The notes beneath the pieces are model-generated. The model was not told the DNA's origin, did no database searches, and saw nothing but the letters and a program-made list of their open reading frames with translations. This document shows positions 35,530 to 42,170 of a stretch of 64,000 nucleotides of DNA, one piece after another. Every line of letters begins with the position of its first letter. The stretch's first letter is position 1. A program made the position numbers and the translations under genes. The stretch comes from JADGRA01 sp052143535 (GTDB lineage Bacteria > Myxococcota > Myxococcia > Myxococcales > Myxococcaceae). Location: positions 198,242 to 262,241 of the forward strand of contig JBKQSS010000056.1 of NCBI GenBank assembly GCA_052143535.1, written 5' to 3'.

Positions 35530-38217
35530 CTACAGGTAGCCCACCTTGCGTGCTCTTGAACCGGCTGGGGGCCCGTCGGGGGTGGGCTCTCCGCGCGCCA
35601 CCCCGCCGCGAGGCGGCGGCACCGGCTCATCATCCTCCGGCTGGGCGACCGACGACAGCCGGGCCACCAACTTCTGGACGTCGCGATGCTGGGGGTCCAG
35701 CTCGGCGACGCGCAGGTACTGGTAGAGCGCACGGCCAGGCGCCGAAGCTGACTCGTACGCGGCGCCCAAGTCATAGCGCAGAGCCACCAGGGTCGGACCG
35801 GAAGCATGCTCGCTGGCCAGGGCACGACGATAGGCATCCACCGCCTTCTGCCACTCGCCCTTCATGCCCTCCAACAGCGCAATCATCGTCAAGCAGTCCA
35901 GCTCCTTTCGCTGTCCGACGCACCCTTTCCGCGCCACTTCGAAGACCTCGATGGCGTCGTCGAGCAGGCCCATCTCCTTGTAGGCGATGCCGAGGTCGTA
36001 GTGAGTATTGACATCGGACGGGTTGACCACCTTTTCCAAGCCCTTCTTGAACTCGGAGAAGACCTCGTCGACCGAGTATTGAAAGTCTCCGTCGGAGACC
36101 TCTGGGACGGGTTCCTCGGCAGGAAGGGTAGCGAGCTCGGCGGCCAACTCCTCGGCCAGGTTGTAGGAGCCGGTGCGGATGGGAATCGGCTCGATGCCCG
36201 GAGGACGGTCGTGCCCCGGGCCGGAAGGGGGTTGGGGAAGCGCTCGCCCCTCGCGTTCCAGCTCTTCCAGCTGCCGAAGCAGGGCCGCGGTGCGGGGCAA
36301 CCCGGGGCGGACCACCTCCACCGTCTCCAGAATCTCGCGCGCCTCGTCGACCAGGCCCTGCTCGAGGAAAAAGGTCGCTTCGTTCAGCTCCTCGGACACC
36401 GGGCCGGTCTCCACCGGCGTTTGGAGGATGACTTCCTCCTCCACCTCCTCGGGCGCCTCGGCGACCTCGTTCCGCTCCTCCTCTGCCTCCGGCGGCTCCT
36501 CCGCTGCTTCCGGCTCCTCCGGCGCCTCGGCCGCCTCCTCCGGAGGGAGTTCGACCGGCGACTCCACGCCCGCTTCATAGGCACCGAGCGGCTCCGCCGG
36601 GATGTCCTCTTCGGCTAGCACTTCGGCATCGGGCTCGAAGAACGGGACGGCCTCGCTGAATTCGTCGCCGTTGGCGTCCGAGGTCGACCGCGCTGGCGTG
36701 GCATGCAGCGGAGCCGGCGTCAGTGGCTCGTCGTCCGCCGCAGCCGCTGGCCCCTCCTCGTCCTCGTCTGACATCAACACCGCGTCATCGGAGACCAGTT
36801 CCTCCGAGGCGCCAGAGGCGGCCGAGGCGAGCCCCAAGTCGGCGTCGGGCTCCAGCTCGGCGCCGTCCTCAGGAAGCAGCTCGTCGTCGGAGGCGACCGC
36901 AGCCAAGCCTTCGTCGGCGACGCTTCCATCCGGTCGTAGGACCGCGAGGAAAGCCGGCATCTCAGGGTGGTCCGGTGCCTCGGCGAGCAGCGTCTCCAGA
37001 TAGGGCTGGGCGCGCTCGGCCTCCAGCCGACGTGTGAAGAGCCGCAGGACATTGAGCAACTGCTCGCTGGCCTGCGCCGTCTGACCGGCGCTGCGGTAGA
37101 TGTGGTACGCCTTTTCGTGTGCCGCCAGGTTCTCCGGGTCAACGGAGAAGATGCGGCGCAGATGCTCGAGCGCCTTCTCGTGAAGTCCGTACTTCACGTA
37201 GACGTCCGTCTCGGTGAGGAGCTTCTGGACCTGCTCCGGGCGCAACGGCGGGGGTGCCGGTGGGGGCGCAGGCGGAGGCGGCGCGGCTGCCGCCGGAATG
37301 GGCCCGGCGTGTGCAACCGGGCCCCGGGCCACCTCCGCCCGCCAGGCGAGCAAGTCCTGGTCACCCGGGTCGAGCTGCTCCACTCGGGCCCACGCTGCCC
37401 GCGCCTCGGCGATGTGGTTTCGCTCGGCGTGCAGCTTGGCCATCTCTTTGAAGACGCTGAGCGTCTTGCTGGTGTGGCCCAGGGCAGTGAAAGCCTCGGC
37501 CAGGAGCTTGAGCGTCTCTAAGTCACGCGGATCGACCTTGAAGCACAGCTGAAGTTTGGCCAGCGCCCGCTTGGCATCCCCCCGGCTCAGGTAGTCGCGC
37601 GCCAGGTCCCGCGCCAAAGGGACATTGTCGGGCTCGAGGGCGGCGATGCGCTCCAGCACCCGGAGCCGCTCGTCGGCACGGCCGTTCTTCTGGAAGTAGT
37701 CCGCGGCTCGCCGAAACTCGAGCAGCGCCTCACCTCCCATTCCCTCCCGCGCATAGAGCTCCGCAAGCTTGAGGCGACTGGCCACGTTCTCCGGGTCCAA
37801 GTCGACCATCTTCTTCAGCGTGTCGAAGGTGGCCCGGGTGTCCCCCCGCTTTTCGTGGTGAGCCACCACCGTCTGGAAGAAGGCCATCGCCTCGGTGAGC
37901 AAGCCGAGTTGCTGGTGCAAATCGGCCAGCTTGACGTTGACTTCGACCAGCTCAGGGTTCAGGCGGAGGACCTGCTTGTAGAGGGCCACCGCTTTGAGGA
38001 AGAAGCCATCGCCCGAATAGCATTCGGCGACGCGAGTGAAGAAGGCGGCCGCCTGGACGTTGTCGTTCTTCTTCTGGAACAGCTCCCCCATCTTTTGCAG
38101 AACCCGCACATCACGCGGGTCTGCGTCGAGCACCCTCTGGTACTCTTTGATGGCCTTGTCGTAGGCGCCCTTGGCTACAAGCTTGGAGGCGCCTTCGATG
38201 ATCTTGTTCTTGTCCAT
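35530..38217 (-). CDS. sgmX: SgmX-like TPR protein (pilus polarity effector candidate)
   Basis: An 895-residue protein with three parts: TPR helices at about 1-300, a proline-rich linker at about 306-325, one more TPR block at about 330-400, a long acidic disordered region at about 430-600 rich in Glu/Ala/Pro, a short TPR at about 605-655, and C-terminal TPRs at about 715-855 (NTHYDLGIAYKEMGLLDDAIEVF). In Myxococcus the TPR protein SgmX encoded beside the pil/acc/efp genes binds MglA-GTP and activates T4P formation at the leading pole. Architecture and neighbourhood match; identity is my inference. It is the first gene of an operon with the ExeA-like, TamB-like and barrel genes. Confidence 0.65.
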   Translation of the reverse strand: MDKNKIIEGASKLVAKGAYDKAIKEYQRVLDADPRDVRVLQKMGELFQKKNDNVQAAAFFTRVAECYSGDGFFLKAVALYKQVLRLNPELVEVNVKLADLHQQLGLLTEAMAFFQTVVAHHEKRGDTRATFDTLKKMVDLDPENVASRLKLAELYAREGMGGEALLEFRRAADYFQKNGRADERLRVLERIAALEPDNVPLARDLARDYLSRGDAKRALAKLQLCFKVDPRDLETLKLLAEAFTALGHTSKTLSVFKEMAKLHAERNHIAEARAAWARVEQLDPGDQDLLAWRAEVARGPVAHAGPIPAAAAPPPPAPPPAPPPLRPEQVQKLLTETDVYVKYGLHEKALEHLRRIFSVDPENLAAHEKAYHIYRSAGQTAQASEQLLNVLRLFTRRLEAERAQPYLETLLAEAPDHPEMPAFLAVLRPDGSVADEGLAAVASDDELLPEDGAELEPDADLGLASAASGASEELVSDDAVLMSDEDEEGPAAAADDEPLTPAPLHATPARSTSDANGDEFSEAVPFFEPDAEVLAEEDIPAEPLGAYEAGVESPVELPPEEAAEAPEEPEAAEEPPEAEEERNEVAEAPEEVEEEVILQTPVETGPVSEELNEATFFLEQGLVDEAREILETVEVVRPGLPRTAALLRQLEELEREGRALPQPPSGPGHDRPPGIEPIPIRTGSYNLAEELAAELATLPAEEPVPEVSDGDFQYSVDEVFSEFKKGLEKVVNPSDVNTHYDLGIAYKEMGLLDDAIEVFEVARKGCVGQRKELDCLTMIALLEGMKGEWQKAVDAYRRALASEHASGPTLVALRYDLGAAYESASAPGRALYQYLRVAELDPQHRDVQKLVARLSSVAQPEDDEPVPPPRGGVARGEPTPDGPPAGSRARKVGYL

Positions 38218-38442
38218 CGGGCGCGGGAGACGGTGGCCGACTGAAGGGAGTTACCCGGCAGCCGGCTCCAGGGAAGCCCCGGCCGGGGGCCCCTCGTCCC
38301 ACCCCGGGACGCTGGCGGACCCTGAGCTGTGAAACGGTAGCGGAACGCCTCTGGCCGGGTCAAGGTTGCAACCACGGGTTTTCCAGGGACTCCGGGGGGT
38401 TAGCACACCTTGGAACCCCTGTCCGATGTCGGCCAAGGCCCT
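38218..38442. other. Intergenic region upstream of the SgmX-like gene
   Basis: 225 bases between accC and the TPR gene, the largest gap in this minus-strand block. On the minus strand TTGACC followed after 18 bases by TACCGT could be a weak sigma-70 promoter. No T-rich terminator hairpin is visible. The gap suggests the TPR operon has its own promoter. Confidence 0.35.
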
Positions 38443-39828
38443 CTAGGGCGTCTCTTCAATCGCCCGGCGCAGCCGCCTGGTTCCGCTTTCGCTGGCCAGG
38501 AGCCGCTCCACGAAGCGCGTGTCGTACGCGCCCGAGACGAAGGCCTCGTCGGCCAGCGCAGCGCGGTGGAAGGGGATGTTGGTCCGGATGCCCTCGACCA
38601 CATACTCGCCCAGAGCCCGTTGCATCCGGGCGATGGCGGTGGGTCGGTCATCCGCGTACACCACCAGCTTGGCGAGGAGCGAGTCGTAATACGGCAGGAC
38701 CGAATAATTCTCGTACGCCGCAGAATCGACCCGGACGCCGTACCCGCCGGGGACCGAGTAGCCGGTAATTTTCCCGGGCCAAGGAGCAAAGGTAACTGGG
38801 TCCTCGGCATTCACTCGGCATTCGATGGAAGCACCCCTCCAGAGGACGTCGGCCTGGTTCAGCTTCAGCGGCTCGCCGGCGGCAAGTCGAATCTGCATCG
38901 AGACCAAGTCCACCCCCGTCACCATCTCCGTCACCGGGTGTTCCACCTGAACCCGCGTATTCATCTCCATGAAGTAAAAGTCGCCCCGCTCGTCGAGCAA
39001 GTACTCGATGGTCCCGAGGTTGTTGTAGCGAATGCGCTCCATCGCTTGGACGCTGACGTCGCCCATTCGGCGGCGCAAGGCCGGGGTGACGGCGGGCGAC
39101 GGGCTCTCCTCGATGAGCTTCTGGTGTCGCCGCTGGACGGAGCACTCCCGTTCGCCGAGATGGATGACATGGCCGTGCTCGTCGGCGACGATTTGTATTT
39201 CGATGTGGCGGGGCTTCTCCACGTAGCGCTCGAGGTACATGTCACCATTGCCGAACGCGTTCGCCGCCTCGGCCGAGGCCGTCGCGAAGGCGGCCGCCAC
39301 GACTGACTTCTCACGCACAATCTTCATGCCACGGCCCCCACCACCCGCGGCCGCCTTGAGAATGACGGGAAACCCGATGGATTCGGCCAGCGAGCGCGCC
39401 TCGGAGGGGCTCTTCAGGACGCCCTCACTTCCGGGCAGCAGTGGCAGGCCTGCCTCCTTGGCTGCGACGCGGGCGCTCACTTTGTTGCCCATCAGCCGCA
39501 GCATGTCCGGCCGTGGGCCGATGAAACGAATTTTGCAGTTCTCGGTGACCTCGGCGAAGCCCGCGTTTTCCGACAGGAAGCCGTACCCCGGGTGGATGGC
39601 GTCGGCGCGGGTAATCTCTGCGGCCGAGAGAATGGCCGGCATGTTGAGGTAGCTCTCCTTAGACGGTGGCGGTCCGATGCACACCGCCTCGTCAGCGAAG
39701 CGGACGTGTAGGGCGTTGGCGTCAGCGGTGGAGTGCACCGCCACCGTACGAATTCCCAGCTCCCGTGCGGCACGGATGATGCGCAAGGCGATTTCGCCGC
39801 GATTGGCGATGAGGATTTTTTTAAACAT
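38443..39828 (-). CDS. accC: Acetyl-CoA carboxylase, biotin carboxylase subunit
   Basis: A 461-residue enzyme that carboxylates biotin on AccB using ATP and bicarbonate. Visible signatures include the N-terminal KILIANRGEIALRIIRAA, HPGYGFLSENAGFAE, the ATP-grasp glycine loop AAAGGGGRGMK and the active-site region FMEMNTRVQVEHPVTEMVTG (split for length). C-terminal closure is normal (VKKS-like end replaced by RRAIEETP). It starts 3 bases after accB. Confidence 0.96.
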   Translation of the reverse strand: MFKKILIANRGEIALRIIRAARELGIRTVAVHSTADANALHVRFADEAVCIGPPPSKESYLNMPAILSAAEITRADAIHPGYGFLSENAGFAEVTENCKIRFIGPRPDMLRLMGNKVSARVAAKEAGLPLLPGSEGVLKSPSEARSLAESIGFPVILKAAAGGGGRGMKIVREKSVVAAAFATASAEAANAFGNGDMYLERYVEKPRHIEIQIVADEHGHVIHLGERECSVQRRHQKLIEESPSPAVTPALRRRMGDVSVQAMERIRYNNLGTIEYLLDERGDFYFMEMNTRVQVEHPVTEMVTGVDLVSMQIRLAAGEPLKLNQADVLWRGASIECRVNAEDPVTFAPWPGKITGYSVPGGYGVRVDSAAYENYSVLPYYDSLLAKLVVYADDRPTAIARMQRALGEYVVEGIRTNIPFHRAALADEAFVSGAYDTRFVERLLASESGTRRLRRAIEETP

Positions 39829-39831
39829 CGC

Positions 39832-40365
39832 CTAGAGCGGCTCGATGCGAAACAGGGCCTGCCCGAACTCCACTGCTTGTCCGTTCTCGGCGAGAATTTC
39901 CGCGACTTTCCCGCCGACCTCGGACTCGATTTCGTTCATCAGCTTCATCGCCTCAATGATGCAGATGGCCTGACCCTTTTTGACCACCGAGCCCAACTCG
40001 ACGAAGACGGGTTGGTCCGGGCCAGCGGCTCGATAGAAGGTGCCGACGAAGGGCGAGGTGACCAGCACACCCGGCCGCTCAGTGGGGGCCGGCGCTTCCG
40101 GGGCAGACACCCGTGGCCCGGCGCTGCCGACAGGCGGCGAGGGGGCCGGATGGGCGTGGGAAGGCGCCGCCGGGTGGGTCGCTGGCCCAGCGGGGACGCT
40201 CTTCTGGAGGACCAAGCGCTCCGAGCCGCGGCGCCAGGAAATGCGGGAGACGCTGGAGCGCTCGAGCAGCTCGGCCAGCTGTTGGATGGTCTCGAGGCTG
40301 AAGGGAGTGCTTGGCGCTGGCCGCGCCGCTTCAGAGTCGTCCTCGAACTTCTTCTTTCCCGCCAT
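39832..40365 (-). CDS. accB: Acetyl-CoA carboxylase biotin carboxyl carrier protein
   Basis: A 177-residue protein with the biotinylation motif IIEAMKLMNEIE, Lys141 being the biotin site. The C-terminal lipoyl/biotinyl domain is preceded by a Pro/Ala-rich linker (about 58-98) and an N-terminal helix region (SLETIQQLAELLERS), the typical AccB architecture. It is slightly longer than E. coli AccB (156). It is co-transcribed with accC, 3 bases downstream, and lies 44 bases after efp. Confidence 0.95.
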   Translation of the reverse strand: MAGKKKFEDDSEAARPAPSTPFSLETIQQLAELLERSSVSRISWRRGSERLVLQKSVPAGPATHPAAPSHAHPAPSPPVGSAGPRVSAPEAPAPTERPGVLVTSPFVGTFYRAAGPDQPVFVELGSVVKKGQAICIIEAMKLMNEIESEVGGKVAEILAENGQAVEFGQALFRIEPL

Positions 40366-40409
40366 CGCTGAACGCCCCCTCTCGCCGGCTCTCCGGAGGA
40401 GCCCGGGGC

Positions 40410-40988
40410 CTACTGCGCGGTGGAGACGCGCGTCAGGTATTTCCCATCGCGCGTGTCAATCTTGAGAACATCCCCTTCGTTGATGAAGAGGGGCACGTTG
40501 ACGACATAGCCCGTCTCGAGCTCGGCCGGCTTGCTCGCACCCGACACCGTGTCGCCTCGAACGCCCGGGTCACACTTGGTCACCTTCAAGTCGACCGAGT
40601 TGGGAAGCGAAACGCCGAGCGCCTTGCCGTTGTAGAAAAGGACGGAGGCCTCGAGGTTTTCCTTGAGGAAATTCTTGGACTCTCCGAGCACCGCCTTCCC
40701 GAGGAACGTCTGCTCGTAGTTGCGAGTGTCCATGAAGTAGTAGTCCTCGCCCTGACGGTAGAGGAACTGCATGGTGCGTTCCTCGATGTCCGGCTTCCCG
40801 ACCTTGTCTCCGCTTTTAAACGTGGGCTGGAGGAGACGCCCACTGAGGAGGCTCTTGATGCTGGTCCGGACGAAAGCCGAGCCCTTTCCTGGCTTGACGT
40901 GCTGGAACTCGATGATTTCGAACGGTTCCCCGTCGACCTCAATCTTCAGGCCCTTGCGGAACTCGGACGTGTCGATGACTCCGGCCAT
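40410..40988 (-). CDS. efp: Translation elongation factor EF-P
   Basis: A 192-residue factor with three beta-barrel domains. The loop that is modified post-translationally reads VKPGKGSAF, with Lys35 at the tip, so the Lys type (EpmA-like) rather than the Arg type (EarP) is expected. EF-P relieves ribosome stalling at polyproline stretches; the SgmX-like and TolA-like proteins in this window have such stretches. The start MAGVIDTSEFRKGL at 40988 is the family N-terminus. Confidence 0.96.
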   Translation of the reverse strand: MAGVIDTSEFRKGLKIEVDGEPFEIIEFQHVKPGKGSAFVRTSIKSLLSGRLLQPTFKSGDKVGKPDIEERTMQFLYRQGEDYYFMDTRNYEQTFLGKAVLGESKNFLKENLEASVLFYNGKALGVSLPNSVDLKVTKCDPGVRGDTVSGASKPAELETGYVVNVPLFINEGDVLKIDTRDGKYLTRVSTAQ

Positions 40989-41034
40989 TGAGGCTCGGGT
41001 GTCTAGCCCGGCCTGGGGCCCTTGGGAAGGGCGT

Positions 41035-41397
41035 TTAGAGCTCGGCGCGAATCTTCGGCGCTGCAATGCGCAGCGCGTAACGCCCTTTTCCGTAGTTGCC
41101 CTCTGGGCGAAGCGCCAACACGACGAAGTAGTCGGGCGAGACAAGCCGCATCACCGTGATGAGCTTCTCGGTGTTGACGCTCACCTCGGCCACCCCACCC
41201 GTCTTCAACAGCGGAGCGGCATTCTTCAGCTGCGCCAGCACCGCGGCGTACTCCACCCAGGTGGTGCTCAAGTCGAGGTCCGCCGCGGCCTGGTCCTGAA
41301 ACGTCTCGACGGCGATGCCGTCAAAGCCCATCACACTGCACGCCAGGGCGCCGTCGACTTGCGACACGACTCCTTGGAGGTGGGCAAGGAAGGACAC
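41035..41397 (-). CDS. Roadblock/LC7-domain protein
   Basis: A 120-residue single-domain protein with the Roadblock/LC7 pattern: an N-terminal helix (FLAHLQGVVSQVDGALACSVMGFDGIAVE), a long central helix and two edge strands (EKLITVMRLVSPDYFVVLAL). Members such as MglB in myxobacteria act as GTPase-activating or scaffolding partners of Ras-like GTPases. It is shorter than MglB. It lies 12 bases after a lipoprotein gene and 46 bases before efp within the pilM-accC block, and the SgmX-like gene downstream is also linked to MglA. The GTG at 41397 is used as start. Confidence 0.78.
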   Translation of the reverse strand: MSFLAHLQGVVSQVDGALACSVMGFDGIAVETFQDQAAADLDLSTTWVEYAAVLAQLKNAAPLLKTGGVAEVSVNTEKLITVMRLVSPDYFVVLALRPEGNYGKGRYALRIAAPKIRAEL

Positions 41398-41409
41398 GGG
41401 CGGGTTGCG

Positions 41410-42156
41410 TCAGGGACCGGCAATTGGGGGGCAAGGGACGACCCCACCATCGGCTCCGGCTCCGGTACAGACGCAGTACGGAAGGTTATAGCCGGGGATG
41501 TTGCAACTGGTGGTTTCGGGAGTGCTCCCATTGGGGCAACTGAGGGTGTATGCCGGAAACGGTGCAATGCCGTAAAAGAGCGTTATCGGGTAAGTGATTG
41601 GGTTGGTCGCCGCTGCACCGCCTCCGACCAGCGTCCCGGCAAGGTCGAACGTTACGTTCAGTGTAAATGACTTCGCTTCTTGCGCCGCAATGGCCGCATC
41701 CCGGACGATTGGATAAACGAAGTCGGCCGCGGCCGGAGTCAATAGGTAGACGCCCACAGAGTTGGTCGTCGGCAGGGCGCCGGGAAAAATGGCAGCCGAG
41801 ATGTTGATGATGCCGGGCGGCGGATTGGCCTGGCCCACGAAGTCGTAGGTGAGCTCGATACGGTTTGCGATGAAGGTGTTGGGCGTGTCCTCGGTGATGT
41901 TGGTGCCGTTGTAGTTGACGGAAATGTTCTGCAGGTCGTTCTCCCAGGCGAAGACCTGGTAGTAGCTGCTGTTCGTTTTGTACACCGACATGTCGAGCGA
42001 CCCGCCCTCGACGTACAGGGTGAAGTCCTGGAAGTTGCACGACCCTCCCGGTGCCAAGGCACTGCTAATTATGATGGATTGGTTTGAGGGCGCGGTGCAG
42101 GCCGGAAGAAGCGGCAGCTGGGCTAGCATCAAAACCAGAACGTATTTGTACTTCAT
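41410..42156 (-). CDS. Lipoprotein encoded directly after pilQ, function unknown
   Basis: A 248-residue lipoprotein: signal peptide MKYKYVLVLMLAQLPLLPAC with the Cys at position 20. The mature part is beta-rich with many Asn/Thr/Ser and no familiar domain; four Cys cluster near the C-terminus (TTSCNIPGYNLPYCVCTG), suggesting disulfides. GAGGAAAG precedes the ATG at 42156, similar to the site before pilQ. It starts 14 bases after pilQ and so belongs to the pil transcript, which makes an outer-membrane role near the secretin plausible. It does not look like Tgl (a TPR pilotin) or TsaP (LysM). Confidence 0.75.
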   Translation of the reverse strand: MKYKYVLVLMLAQLPLLPACTAPSNQSIIISSALAPGGSCNFQDFTLYVEGGSLDMSVYKTNSSYYQVFAWENDLQNISVNYNGTNITEDTPNTFIANRIELTYDFVGQANPPPGIINISAAIFPGALPTTNSVGVYLLTPAAADFVYPIVRDAAIAAQEAKSFTLNVTFDLAGTLVGGGAAATNPITYPITLFYGIAPFPAYTLSCPNGSTPETTSCNIPGYNLPYCVCTGAGADGGVVPCPPIAGP

Positions 42157-42170
42157 TGGCTTTCCTCGAC

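Noticed and set aside
36384..37142. Long open frames on both strands over the acidic part of the SgmX-like gene
   Set aside because: They arise from GC-rich, Glu/Ala-coding repeats and show arginine/serine-rich nonsense with no domain pattern.
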